Source: Nocardiopsis sp. NRRL B-16309
Lineage (GTDB): Bacteria; Actinomycetota; Actinomycetes; Streptosporangiales; Streptosporangiaceae
Length of the DNA: 64,000 nucleotides
Assembly (NCBI RefSeq): GCF_001279585.1
Contig: NZ_LGEC01000148.1
Location: 62,001-126,000, forward strand
Reading direction: 5' to 3'
The translations under genes were made by a program, and so were the position numbers. The notes beneath the pieces are model-generated. The model ran no database searches. It was given only the letters and a program-made list of their open reading frames with translations, and had not been told where the DNA came from. How positions within the stretch are numbered: the first letter of the stretch is position 1; each line of letters begins with the position of its first letter. Below, piece after piece: positions 44,546 through 54,666 of the stretch.

Positions 44546-44638
44546 CCCGCCGCGGACGGCCACCGAGGGCCGCCGCGCCGCCCGCCCACCACGGCCGGTC
44601 CGCCGGGACCAGCGACCGGTTCACAGCCGCGCTGCCGC

Positions 44639-44780
44639 ACCGCCCGACCGGTGGCCCGCCCGACCAGCGACCCGCCCGACTGCTGGCCTGGCCCACCAGC
44701 GGCCCGCCGGACCGCCGACTCGCCGCTCGACCGATGGCCCGCCGGACCGGTGGCCCGGCCGACCAGCGGCGCGGCCACCG
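44639..44780. repeat. Degenerate 17-bp tandem repeat
   Basis: About eight units with the core CCGACCRGYGGCCCGCC run in a 17-bp period. The interval 44546-44993 between the DUF2470 gene and the kinase holds this array and no credible gene. Open frames on both strands there reflect the repeat composition. Confidence 0.7.
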
Positions 44781-44993
44781 CACGCGCCGCGAACACCACA
44801 CGACCCACCGGGGCCGCGACGGAACTCAAAGGCGTCGCCGGGAGTCCTATGGGGCATGGGGGAATCGGCACGGTCGCGGTCCCGGCGATGAGCGCCGCAC
44901 CGACGCGGTGGGCACGCCTACTCTGGAACCGCAGTCCCCTCCCCCGCACGCCCACGACACGAACGCCTCTTCCGAAGGGTGGCTCCGACCATA

Positions 44994-47726
44994 ATGGTCA
45001 CGCCCGAATCCGGTGACGACAACGCTCCGACCCGACGGATCGACCCCGCGGCACCCACGAGCCGGACCGGACCCACCGTCCGGACCGGCCCGGCGGCCGG
45101 CGCCACGCGGTGGGTCACCCGTGTGTTCCGTCCCGGCGGCGACCGGCGGGACGGTGTCGAGGCCACCCGTGTGGTCGAGCCCGGCGCAGGCCCCACCCGG
45201 GTCGCCGGCCCGGGAGCCGACCGCACCAGCGTCCTGCCCGGGGGCTCGGCCGCCCCCGCGACCGCCAAGGCGCCCCGCCGCACGTTGGGCGAGGCAGGAA
45301 CGAGCGGCGCGGCCCCCTGGTGGCGCACTCTCTTCGGCCCGCTCCTCGACTGGGTGAACCGGCTCCTGACCCGCGTGGTCGTCGGCCCCGCCGGAGACCT
45401 CGGCTACGCCGTCCCGGCCGAGCTGCGCCGCCGCTACCACGTGCTCGGCCACCTCGGCGCGGGAGGGGAGGCGGTCGTCTACCGCGCCCATCCCGTGGAC
45501 GAGCCCGAACGCGAACTGGCCCTGAAGGTCTACCGGCCCGGGCACGACATCAACCGCGAGCTGCTCGACCGCCTGCGCGCCCGGGGCACGGCCTCGCCGC
45601 ACACCCCGGCGGTCCAGGGGTACGGGACCGCCGCCAGCTCCTGGGGCGACGACCTGGCCTGGGAGGCCCAGGAGTTCTTCCCCCTGGGCTCCCTGCGCTC
45701 GGTGATCGACGAGGCGCCGCTGGAGGAGGAGCGGGCCCGCGCCGTCGTCGCGGCCGTCGCGGAGTGCCTGCGCCACTGGCACGTGGAGCTCCAGCACAAC
45801 CACACCGACGTCAAGCCCGAGAACCTGCTCGTGCGCTCGCTGGACCCGCCGGTGGTCGCGCTCACCGACTTCGGCGGCGCCGTGCGCGCCACGATGAGCC
45901 GCGTCTACGGCGGACTCGCCATCACCGAGGACTACGCCGCTCCCGAGGTCGTCGAGGGCCGACGCGAGGCGCCCGCCGCCTGGTGGTCCCTGGGCGTCAT
46001 GGCGCACGAGCTGGTCACCGGCCGCCGCCCCGAGCGCGGCGGCAACTGGCTGACCGCGCGCAACACCGAGGTGGACATCTCCGCCATCACCGACGAGCGC
46101 TGGCGCCTGCTGGTCCGCGGCCTGCTCGCGCCCACCCCGTCGGCCCGCTGGGGCTACGACGAGGTCACGCAGTGGCTGGCCGGTGAGCGGCCCGAGATCC
46201 GGACCGTGCGGCGGCTGCGCCCGATCGAGTTCGCGGGGACCAACCACGACGATCCGCCGAGCCTGGCCTTCGACCTGCTCGACCGCTCCGACACCGGCGC
46301 CCTGTGGCTGCGCAGCCACTGGCCCCAGCTGCGCACCTGGCTGGACCGGGAGGTCAACGACTACACGTTCGACCGCGCCTACCTGACCGGGCTGGAGGAC
46401 CACCCGGAGCTCGCGCACGTGGCGATCAGCGCCCTGGCCGCGCGCTACGTGCCCGGGATGCCGCCGCGCTACCGCGGGCACGAGATCAGTGCCGACGGGC
46501 TGCTCGCCCTGGCCACCGGGCAGGCCAGCCGCCACGCCCTGGTGCGCGAGGCCGTGGAGTCGGGGGCAGTGGGGCTGGGCGCCCAGCACTGGTGCCCCCA
46601 CCCGGAGTGCCGTTCGGGCGGCTCGGGGCGGTGCGCCCTGCTCGAACGCGTGCAGCACGAGGTACCGCTCCTGATGCGCCGGGTCGGCGAGACCGTCGAC
46701 CGGCTGGTCGGCTCGGGTCCGGACGCGCCCCGGCGGCCCGCCGCGCACGAGACCGACGCCGTGTGGGCCCAGGCGGTGGAACTGGTCCTGGTGCCCGAGA
46801 CCGCCTCGGAGCACCGTTCGCTGCTGCGCCGCCAGTCGTGGCACCCCACGCAGCGCAGCGCCGCCCCGCACGCCCCGTGGTGGACCGAGCAGCGGCGCAC
46901 GGCGCTGCGCGACGGTTCGGGCGGCGACGCCCTGGCGACGCGTGGCTCGATGCTCACCGCGCTCCTGCTGCTGCCCGAGGCGGTGCGGGTCGGCGGTGTC
47001 GTCAGTGCGCGCGAGCGCGCGGACGGGCGGGCCCGGCGCCAGGACCGGTGGGCCTCGCTCGCCGGTTCGGCGCGGGAGCGCTGGGCGGGCGCCAAGGAGC
47101 GGCTGGCGACCGCGAAACAGCGCCGGGTGGAGGCCGCCACGGCGCCGACCAGGCCGGATGTCCCGGTGGTGCCGGGCGCCTATGGCGACCACGGGCAACA
47201 GCGTGCGACCGAGACGGCGCGCACCCGCCGCGAGCAGGAGCGGGCCCAGCGCCGGGTCGACCGGACCATGAGCCAGATCCAGCGGGCGATGTCGGCGGGC
47301 AAGTGCCGCCGTTTCGCCTACCCGGCCGCTCTTTTGGGACTGGTGGACGGGCTCGGCCGGTCGCTGCGCCCCTCCGAGGGCTTCTACCCCGAGAGCGAGT
47401 TCGTCACCTCGGCCTACACCGGGCTGCTCGACGCGAGCGACGGCGCGGTGCTCGGCTGGCTGTCGGAGGTGACCGGTGCGGTGACGGGACTGCTGCCCGG
47501 GGCCATGGGCACGTCCTGGTGGTGGCCCGTGCTGCTGTCGGTGGTGCTGGTGGTCCTGGGGCGCACGGCGGCGAGCAAGCGGCCCGCCACCCGGGCCCGC
47601 CGCCGCCTGGCCGCGTTCCGGCTGGCGCTGGCCGGGTCGCTCCTGATGGTGGTGGTCCTGCTGTCCACCGGCCTGGTCGCGCTGGGGTCGGGCGTGCTCA
47701 TCCCGTTGGACGGACTGCTCGGCTGA
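44994..47726 (+). CDS. Large membrane-anchored protein kinase
   Basis: About 910 residues. An N-terminal Arg/Thr/Pro-rich tail (1-130) precedes a Hanks-type kinase domain: glycine loop LGHLGAGGEAVVYRA (near 154-168), Lys178 in LALKVY, HTDVKPENLL with catalytic Asp272 and Lys274, and TDFGG with Asp292. HTD replaces HRD, and NHTD suggests a divergent activation-loop anchor, but the core residues are present. A helical region (about 420-760) with a Cys/His cluster WCPHPECRSGGSGRC (near 529-543) is not recognised. Two hydrophobic helices end the protein (about 841-860 and 878-905). The start was set at ATG 44994; GTG at 44979 is also open, and neither has a clear ribosome site. No obvious partner gene is adjacent. 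Confidence 0.85.
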   Translation: MVTPESGDDNAPTRRIDPAAPTSRTGPTVRTGPAAGATRWVTRVFRPGGDRRDGVEATRVVEPGAGPTRVAGPGADRTSVLPGGSAAPATAKAPRRTLGEAGTSGAAPWWRTLFGPLLDWVNRLLTRVVVGPAGDLGYAVPAELRRRYHVLGHLGAGGEAVVYRAHPVDEPERELALKVYRPGHDINRELLDRLRARGTASPHTPAVQGYGTAASSWGDDLAWEAQEFFPLGSLRSVIDEAPLEEERARAVVAAVAECLRHWHVELQHNHTDVKPENLLVRSLDPPVVALTDFGGAVRATMSRVYGGLAITEDYAAPEVVEGRREAPAAWWSLGVMAHELVTGRRPERGGNWLTARNTEVDISAITDERWRLLVRGLLAPTPSARWGYDEVTQWLAGERPEIRTVRRLRPIEFAGTNHDDPPSLAFDLLDRSDTGALWLRSHWPQLRTWLDREVNDYTFDRAYLTGLEDHPELAHVAISALAARYVPGMPPRYRGHEISADGLLALATGQASRHALVREAVESGAVGLGAQHWCPHPECRSGGSGRCALLERVQHEVPLLMRRVGETVDRLVGSGPDAPRRPAAHETDAVWAQAVELVLVPETASEHRSLLRRQSWHPTQRSAAPHAPWWTEQRRTALRDGSGGDALATRGSMLTALLLLPEAVRVGGVVSARERADGRARRQDRWASLAGSARERWAGAKERLATAKQRRVEAATAPTRPDVPVVPGAYGDHGQQRATETARTRREQERAQRRVDRTMSQIQRAMSAGKCRRFAYPAALLGLVDGLGRSLRPSEGFYPESEFVTSAYTGLLDASDGAVLGWLSEVTGAVTGLLPGAMGTSWWWPVLLSVVLVVLGRTAASKRPATRARRRLAAFRLALAGSLLMVVVLLSTGLVALGSGVLIPLDGLLG

Positions 47727-47882
47727 TCCGGCGGCCCCTGGGCCCCCTGGCCCCGGCGGTGGGCGCGATCAGCGCGATGCCGTGGCCGTCCGCGGGTGCC
47801 GCCCGGCTGCGCCGGGGCACGGCCGCGTGGGACCTCGAAGGACCACGGGCCGGTCGCGGACACCCGCGCGACCGGCCCGAAC

Positions 47883-47912
47883 GGCCAGTCCGGCCGGTCC
47901 GGCCGGTCCGGG
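47883..47912. repeat. Short 10-bp tandem repeat GGCCGGTCCG
   Basis: Three near-identical units run in tandem in the 277-nt gap between the kinase and epimerase genes. No gene is credible in that gap; the rest is plain GC-rich sequence. Confidence 0.6.
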
Positions 47913-48003
47913 ACCCGGGCGGGTGTGAGCGCGCACAAGTGCTGGTGGGCTATGATCGCCCGGTTCGGCACACGGCCGGACTCCGAGCTGAAAAGGGTGA
48001 CGT

Positions 48004-48927
48004 GTGGCTGAGGTGATCGAGCTGCGCGCGGGCGACTTCCGCGCGCGCGTCGACCGGTCCGGGGCGGGACTGCAGTCCCTGACCTGTGGTGGTCGCGACC
48101 TGGTGTGGCCCTACACCAGAGGCAGCGGTCCGGTCGCCTTCCAGGGCCAGGTGCTCGCCCCGTGGCCGAACCGGGTCGGCGGCGGCCGGTACGCGTTCGG
48201 CGGTCGCGAGTTCCAGCTGGAGATCAACAACCCCGCCACGGGCACGGCCATCCACGGCCTGGTGCACGACCTGGAGTGGTCCCCCGTCGACCTCGCCGAC
48301 GACGCGGTGACCCTGCGGCTGGTCTTCGAGGGCACCCCGGCCTTCCCGTTCCCCCTGGACCTGAGCGTCACCTACACGCTGACCGGGACGGGGCTGACCG
48401 TCTCGACCAGCGCGTCGAACCGCGGTTCCGGTCCGGCGCCGTTCGGGTTGGGCTTCCACCCCTACCTCACGCTCGGCGAGCCGCTGTCGGAGCTGGCCGC
48501 CCGGGGAGAGGTCGAGGTGGAGATCACCGCTGGCTCCCACCAGCCGGTCGACGAGCACCTGCTGCCGTCCGGTCCCCCGGAGCCCGTGGAGGGCAGCGGG
48601 CTGGACTTCCGTTCGCCGGGGCGCGCACTGGGCGACACGGTGCTGGACACCGCGTTCACCGACCTGGCCCGCGACGGGGACGGGCGCGCGTGGGTGCGGC
48701 TCATCGGACCGGAGCACCGGGTGGAACTGTGGTGCGACGCCTCGTTCGGCTGGCTCCAGGTCTTCAGCGCCGACACGCTGGGCGGTCCCGCCCACCGGGC
48801 GCACCTGGCCGCGGAGCCGATGACCTGTCCGCCCAACGCCCTGGCCACGGGCCGGGACCTGATCGTCCTGGAGCCCGGGGAGTCCACCGAGCACACGTTC
48901 GGGATCACCACGTCCGCCCGCGGCTAG
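48004..48927 (+). CDS. Aldose 1-epimerase (mutarotase) family protein
   Basis: Interconverts anomers of hexoses. The 307 residues show the mutarotase layout: VLAPWPNRVGGGRYAFGG (about 50-67), the first catalytic His in GTAIHGLVHDLEW (about 80-92), the second in FGLGFHPYLTLGEP (about 149-162), and a C-terminal catalytic Glu region at LAAEPMTCPPNA. The GTG start has AAGGG 6 nt upstream. It is flanked by a repeat-bearing gap upstream and a hairpin downstream, so it seems monocistronic. The sugar acted on cannot be told from sequence. Confidence 0.9.
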   Translation: MAEVIELRAGDFRARVDRSGAGLQSLTCGGRDLVWPYTRGSGPVAFQGQVLAPWPNRVGGGRYAFGGREFQLEINNPATGTAIHGLVHDLEWSPVDLADDAVTLRLVFEGTPAFPFPLDLSVTYTLTGTGLTVSTSASNRGSGPAPFGLGFHPYLTLGEPLSELAARGEVEVEITAGSHQPVDEHLLPSGPPEPVEGSGLDFRSPGRALGDTVLDTAFTDLARDGDGRAWVRLIGPEHRVELWCDASFGWLQVFSADTLGGPAHRAHLAAEPMTCPPNALATGRDLIVLEPGESTEHTFGITTSARG

Positions 48928-49100
48928 GTCGTGTCCTGCGCGGCATCCGGGCTCGCGGCCGCCAGGGCAGCCTCTCGCCGCGCCTCCGCGCTCGTGCGGC
49001 AACCAGGCTGAACGTCGCGCATTGGCGTGCGAGAGAGGGACCGACGACCCGCTCGCTCACCCGAAAGCCCGCAGAAGAACACTCCCCAGGCCGTCTCGCG

Positions 49101-49138
49101 CCTGATACCCCCCGCCGTCCGCGTCGCGGGGTGTCAGG
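49101..49138. terminator. Hairpin between convergent epimerase and mocA genes
   Basis: CCTGA plus ACCCC plus CGC (from 49101) pairs with GCG plus GGGGT plus TCAGG (to 49138), with one wobble and one bulge. The stop codon of the minus-strand gene (49134-49136) lies within it. It may end both transcripts. Confidence 0.6.
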
Positions 49139-49754
49139 CCCGGTCGAGCATGCCGCTGAGGCGCGCCAGGTCCTCCGCGGTGTCGATGTCGTCCGGGCTG
49201 GCGATGTCGTCGCAGGCCACGGTGGTCACCAGGTGCGAGTACGCGCGCAGGAACGGGCGCGCTCCCACGTCCTGCTTGGCCATGGCGTGCACGGTCGACC
49301 AGTGCTCACGTCCGAGCATGACCGGGTTGCGGGGGTTGCCGGCGTAGGTGGCGACCGCGGCGCGGGCGCCCCGGTCGTACTCGTCGATCAGCCTCCGCAC
49401 CGCCAGGGGCGTCACGAGCGGCTGATCGGCCAGCGCGACCAGGACCGCGTCCACGGTGTCGGGCAGCGCGTCGATCCCCGCCCGCACCGACGACCCCATG
49501 CCGGTCGCCCAGTCCGGGTTGTGCACGGTGTGGGCGCCCGGCACGGACGTCTCCGCCGCCCCGAGCACCACCATGACGGGGTCGCAGCCGCCCTCCGTCA
49601 GCGTGCGGATCCCCCGGTCGACCAGGCGCTCCCCACCCACCTCGACCAGCGCCTTGGGGCGGCCGAGCCTGCTCCCCGAGCCCGCCGCCAACAGCAGGCC
49701 CGCCACGCAGGCCGGCCTTCCCCGGTTCGTTCCCTCCACGTCCCCACTGCCCAT
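49134..49754 (-). CDS. MocA/MobA-like nucleotidyltransferase
   Basis: A 206-residue NTP transferase of the kind that adds CMP to molybdopterin (MocA), or a related MobA-like enzyme. It shows the nucleotide-binding start LLLAAGSGSRLGRPKALVEV (about 20-39), DAVLVALADQPLVTP (about 102-116, metal-binding Asp) and GNPRNPVMLGREHW (about 138-151). It precedes no Mo enzyme here, but the xdhC-type gene lies just upstream on the same strand, which supports a role in maturing a xanthine- or aldehyde-oxidase-type enzyme encoded elsewhere. The ATG has no clear ribosome site. Confidence 0.87.
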   Translation of the reverse strand: MGSGDVEGTNRGRPACVAGLLLAAGSGSRLGRPKALVEVGGERLVDRGIRTLTEGGCDPVMVVLGAAETSVPGAHTVHNPDWATGMGSSVRAGIDALPDTVDAVLVALADQPLVTPLAVRRLIDEYDRGARAAVATYAGNPRNPVMLGREHWSTVHAMAKQDVGARPFLRAYSHLVTTVACDDIASPDDIDTAEDLARLSGMLDRA

Positions 49755-49878
49755 GACGAGATGATGTCACGCGGTCGCCGACCGGGTTGGGGACCTCGGT
49801 CACTCGCCCGCTGAAATTTCAGGGCCGACTTTCACACTCGGCCGTGACCAGCGCGTTTCCGGAACGCGGCTTTTCGGT

Positions 49879-51045
49879 TCACCTCTGAGCGTGACCGAAT
49901 CCGGCCGGAACCGGGCCCGGATCCGGTGTGTCCCGGTGGATTCGTCCCGATGTCTCACGCAGGGCCCGTCCGCTGCCGCCCCAGCGCACCTGGACCAGCT
50001 CGGCGGCGATCGACACCGCCGTCTCCTCCGGCGTGCGCGCGCCCAGGTCCAGCCCGATCGGTGAGTGCAGGCGCTCCAGCCGCTCCTCGTCCACGCCCGC
50101 CTCGCGCAGCCGTTCCAGCCGGTCCTCGTGGGTGCGCCGGGACCCCATCGCGCCGATGTAGCCCGCACGGGTGGCCAGGGCGGCCTTGATGACCGGGACG
50201 TCGAACTTGGGGTCGTGGGTGAGCACGCACACGACGGTCCGCTCGTCCACCTGGTCGGCGATCTCGTCGAGGAACACGTGCGGCCACTTGACCACCACCT
50301 CCTCGGCGGTGGGGAAGCGCTTGCGGGTCGCGAAGACCGGGCGGGCGTCGCACACCGTGACCCGGTAGCCCAGGTAGGTGCCCAGGTCGGCGACGGCCGC
50401 GGCGAAGTCGATGGCGCCGAACACCAGCATGCGCGGCGCGGGCGTGAACGACTGGACGAACACCTCCAGCTCGTCGCCGCGCCGCTGCCCGTCGGCCCCG
50501 TACCGCAGCACCCCCGTGCTGCCCTGGGCCAGCATGCCGCGCACGTCGTCGTCGAGCGCGTCGGCCAGGCGTCCGCCGGCCGCCCCCAGGTCGCCGTCGG
50601 CGTGCGTCGGCCACACCACGCGGCGCATCCCGACCCGGTCGGCGCCGGAGGGATCGGCCACGACGGTGGCCACGGCGACCGGCTGGTGCTCGTCGACGGC
50701 GCCGATGACGGCACCGAGTTGGGGGAAGGAGTCCCGGCTGAGGGGTTCGACGAACATGTGGAGGGTCCCGCCGCAGGTCAGCCCGACGCTGAACGCCTCC
50801 TCGTCGCTGTAGCCGTACGTGCGCCGCACCGGCTCGCCGGTACGGATCGCTTCCAGGGCCTCCTCGTAGACGGCGCCCTCCACGCAGCCGCCCGACACGC
50901 TCCCGGTGACCTCCCCGGACGCGCTGACCAGCATGGCCGCCCCCGGCCCGCGCGGTGCGCTCTTGTCCGTGTCGATGACCGTGGCCAGCGCGAACGTCTC
51001 ACCCGAGGCGTACAGCCGCGACACGGCCGCTCGGATATCCCTCAC
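49879..51045 (-). CDS. XdhC/CoxI-family molybdoenzyme maturation factor
   Basis: XdhC binds and protects the sulfurated Mo cofactor before its insertion into xanthine dehydrogenase-type enzymes. The 388 residues have the N-terminal XdhC/CoxI domain, with SAPRGPGAAMLVSASGEVTG (about 29-48) and GSVSGGCVEGAVYEEAL, and a C-terminal Rossmann domain with RMLVFGAIDFAAAVADLGTY near 215-234 and YIGAMGSRRTHEDRLERL near 300-317. GTG 51045 with AAGGGG 6 nt upstream is the start; the longer frame is unsupported. The gap to mocA is 124 nt. No Mo-hydroxylase subunits are in the window. Confidence 0.9.
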   Translation of the reverse strand: MRDIRAAVSRLYASGETFALATVIDTDKSAPRGPGAAMLVSASGEVTGSVSGGCVEGAVYEEALEAIRTGEPVRRTYGYSDEEAFSVGLTCGGTLHMFVEPLSRDSFPQLGAVIGAVDEHQPVAVATVVADPSGADRVGMRRVVWPTHADGDLGAAGGRLADALDDDVRGMLAQGSTGVLRYGADGQRRGDELEVFVQSFTPAPRMLVFGAIDFAAAVADLGTYLGYRVTVCDARPVFATRKRFPTAEEVVVKWPHVFLDEIADQVDERTVVCVLTHDPKFDVPVIKAALATRAGYIGAMGSRRTHEDRLERLREAGVDEERLERLHSPIGLDLGARTPEETAVSIAAELVQVRWGGSGRALRETSGRIHRDTPDPGPVPAGFGHAQR

Positions 51046-51139
51046 GCGACACCCCTTCTTCCACTCGTCCCGCGTCCCCCGGCGCTCGCGGGGGAAGGGC
51101 GCGGGCCTCGCCTTCCACGGTATGTGCCCCGCACAACGG

Positions 51140-51180
51140 AAGGGGAGTCGCCGTTCACTCAAGAAACGGCGACTCCCCTT
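51140..51180 (-). terminator. Hairpin at end of the riboflavin operon
   Basis: A perfect 16-bp stem (51140-51155 with 51165-51180, 9-nt loop) stands 20 nt past the PH-domain gene on the minus strand. It probably ends the ribE-ribBA-ribH-PH transcript before the XdhC gene. Confidence 0.8.
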
Positions 51181-51199
51181 GTACGTCTCTACGAACGAC

Positions 51200-51682
51200 T
51201 CACGTGCGGTCCGGCTCCGGCGCCTCGCCGCGCTCGTGCAGCAGGGCCCGGAAGTCCCTGAGCTGGTGTCGGGCGAGCTCGCCGTCCGCGCTCTGGATGC
51301 CCATCACCGCGAGCGTGCTGCCGTCGGACAGGTCGACCGAGGGCCAGGGCTCCCCTTCGCGCATCTGCGCGTCGATGATCTCGGGCCAGGCCAGCACGTG
51401 GGTGCGGATGCTGTTGACGATGGTGACGTTGTCCCTGGTGGCCACCAGGCGCGGCCGTCCGAGCAGGTGGAGGATCGCGGCGATGACCAGGCCGAGCCCG
51501 AACAGCATCACCCGGTCCATGATCCGCCAGTCCTCCGGCAGGGTCGCGGAGAGCACGCCCATGGTGGCCACGACCAGCAGGGCCAGGCCGTAGGCGACCC
51601 AGCGCATCGCGCGCGGCCGCCACGTCATGGGCAGCGTCGGCTGCCCGGAGACCTCGTCCACCGCTTGTTCCTCAGTCCGCAC
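51200..51682 (-). CDS. PH-domain membrane protein
   Basis: A 160-residue protein with two membrane helices (about 27-45 and 52-74) followed by a bacterial PH-like domain (about 78-145, with RPRLVATRDNVTIVNSIRTH and WPEIIDAQMREGEPWPSVDL). It resembles the low-molecular-weight antigen 6 (CFP-6) family of mycobacteria, of unknown function. The GTG at 51682 has GGAG 6 nt upstream; the frame is open further but has no better start. It follows ribH by 118 nt and probably shares the FMN-controlled transcript. Confidence 0.82.
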   Translation of the reverse strand: MRTEEQAVDEVSGQPTLPMTWRPRAMRWVAYGLALLVVATMGVLSATLPEDWRIMDRVMLFGLGLVIAAILHLLGRPRLVATRDNVTIVNSIRTHVLAWPEIIDAQMREGEPWPSVDLSDGSTLAVMGIQSADGELARHQLRDFRALLHERGEAPEPDRT

Positions 51683-51800
51683 CAACTGCTCCGCTCCGAG
51701 CCCCGTCGGCGTCCGCCGACGGGAGGGGTCCACCTCGTCCGTCCTGGCCGTGACCGGGCCGGGGCCGCGGGTTCGCCCGCGGCCGGTCCGCGCGCGGGAC

Positions 51801-52274
51801 TCAGCGGCGCAGCCCGCGCAGGGCCACCGCCGTGTCCAGGGCGGCCAGCGCCGCCTCCGCGCCCTTGTCCTCGGCACTGCCCGGCAGGCCGGCGCGGTCA
51901 CGCGCCTGTTCAAGGGTGTCACATGTCAGCACGCCGTTGCCGACGGGGGTGGACTGGCGCAGGGCGACCTCGGTGAGCCCGTGGGTGACGGACTGGCACA
52001 CGTAGTCGAAGTGCGGTGTGCCGCCCCGGATGACCGCGCCCAGCGCGATGACGGCGTCGTGCTGGCGCGCCAGCTCCTGGGCGACGACCGGGATCTCCAC
52101 GGCTCCGGCGACCCGGACGACCACGGGATCGGCGGCGCCGGAGGCCTTGACCGCGGCCAGGGCGTTGGCGAGCATCGGCTCGACGATGGGCGCGTTCCAG
52201 CGGGTGACGACGATGCCGACGGACAGTCCGGCGGCGTCGACGTCATCGGGTTCGGGGCGGCCTTCACCACTCAT
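51801..52274 (-). CDS. ribH: 6,7-dimethyl-8-ribityllumazine synthase
   Basis: Condenses 5-amino-6-ribitylaminouracil with dihydroxybutanone phosphate to lumazine. The 157 residues contain GIVVTRWNAPIVEPML (about 19-34), VPVVAQEL-like GAVEIPVVAQELARQHDAV, GAVIRGGTPHFDYVC with the catalytic His (near 88-102), and GNGVLTCDTLEQARDRAG (about 122-139). The ATG has GAAGGAGA about 8 nt before it. It lies 44 nt after ribBA. Confidence 0.95.
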   Translation of the reverse strand: MSGEGRPEPDDVDAAGLSVGIVVTRWNAPIVEPMLANALAAVKASGAADPVVVRVAGAVEIPVVAQELARQHDAVIALGAVIRGGTPHFDYVCQSVTHGLTEVALRQSTPVGNGVLTCDTLEQARDRAGLPGSAEDKGAEAALAALDTAVALRGLRR

Positions 52275-52318
52275 GTGCGGATCTCCTTCGTACGGTACGG
52301 CGGGTCGGGGGCGGGGCG

Positions 52319-53608
<1,290 letters not shown>

Positions 53609-53710
53609 GGCCGCTCCCTGAGAGTGCGTGGGTGGTTCTGTGCGTGGTCGGTGGTGGGCCGGACCCTCCGGGTGCCGCGGGCGTCGGGGGCCGCACGGCC
53701 GGAGGGGACC

Positions 53711-54355
53711 CTAGGCGTCGGCGCCGGCGGCGTTCCGGGCGGCCGCGACGGCGGCGATGCGCTCGACGTACTTGGCGATGACGTCGACCTCGACGTTGAC
53801 GGTGGCGCCGACCGCGAGGGAGCCCAGGGTGGTGGCCTCCAGGGTGGCGGGGATGAGGCTGACCTCGAAGTACTCCTCGTCGGCGCCGGGCGCGCTGACC
53901 GCGGAGACGGTCAGGCTGGTGCCGTCGACGGTGATCGACCCCTTCTCGACCACGTAGGGGGACAGCTCGCGGGAGAGTCCGAACCGCAGGACGTCCCAGT
54001 TGTCGCCGGGGCTCCGGGAGAGCAGGCCGGCCGTGCCGTCGACGTGGCCCTGGACGATGTGGCCGCCCAGGCGGCCGTCGACGCGCGCGGCGCGTTCGAG
54101 GTTGACCGGGGAGCCGGGGGTGAGGGCGCCGAGGGAGGAGCGGTCGAGGGACTCCTTCATCACGTCGGCGGTGAAGGTGTCCGGCCCCTGGGCGACGACG
54201 GTGAGGCACACGCCGTTGACCGCGATGGACTCGCCGTGCCGGGCGTCGGAGCTGACCAGCGGGCCGCGCACGGTGAGCAGGACGGCTTCACCGGCGGCAC
54301 CGGCGGGTTCGATGGAGACGACCTCGCCGAGTTCTTCCACAATTCCTGTGAACAC
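53711..54355 (-). CDS. ribE: Riboflavin synthase alpha chain
   Basis: Dismutates two lumazines into riboflavin. The 214 residues hold two barrel repeats: MFTGIVEELGEVVSIEP with SIAVNGVCLTVV (near 43-54), and NLERAARVDGRLGGHIVQGH followed by SITVDGTSLTV (near 140-150). The GTG start lies at the end of the leader that carries the FMN riboswitch. RibD, needed between the RibA product and lumazine, is not in this window. Confidence 0.95.
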   Translation of the reverse strand: MFTGIVEELGEVVSIEPAGAAGEAVLLTVRGPLVSSDARHGESIAVNGVCLTVVAQGPDTFTADVMKESLDRSSLGALTPGSPVNLERAARVDGRLGGHIVQGHVDGTAGLLSRSPGDNWDVLRFGLSRELSPYVVEKGSITVDGTSLTVSAVSAPGADEEYFEVSLIPATLEATTLGSLAVGATVNVEVDVIAKYVERIAAVAAARNAAGADA

Positions 54356-54472
54356 GCCTTCGCATTCCCTTCACCTGTAGAGGCTCCGGGGCAAAGGGTG
54401 TGGAACGGGTCCACGGCGGGGTCGGCGACACGGCGCACACGGGGCGCAGCGGTCGGACCGTCCCGACACGCG

Positions 54473-54590
54473 CTGCCTCCCATCCGGACTTTCACCGTCG
54501 GTACCGGAATTCCACCGGTTCAACCGGCCGATGGCTTCGGCCGGGTCGCGGACTGTCACCGCCGGTTCGGACTTTCACCGACCCCGGAGC
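54473..54590 (-). ncRNA. FMN riboswitch (RFN element)
   Basis: On the minus strand the leader shows the conserved RFN parts in order: GGTCGGTGAAAGTCC, the GGCGGTGACAGTCCGCGACCC arm (in parts), GGCCG helices with TTGAACCGGTGGAATTCCGG, and the closing ACCGACGGTGAAAGTCCGGATGGGAGG region. It ends about 117 nt before ribE and probably senses FMN to repress ribE-ribBA-ribH. A minus-strand -10-like TAAGAT at 54621-54626 is a possible promoter. Confidence 0.93.
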
Positions 54591-54666
54591 ACGCGTCTGA
54601 CTTTCGTCTCAACGATCATGATCTTAACCGTTCGATCACCTGGCCGCATAGCCGGTGTGACGGGAG

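Noticed and set aside
44395..44955. Minus-strand frame over the 17-bp repeat region
   Set aside because: Its repetitive Gly/Arg/Ala sequence reflects the DNA repeat and it has no ribosome site or homologue that I recognise.
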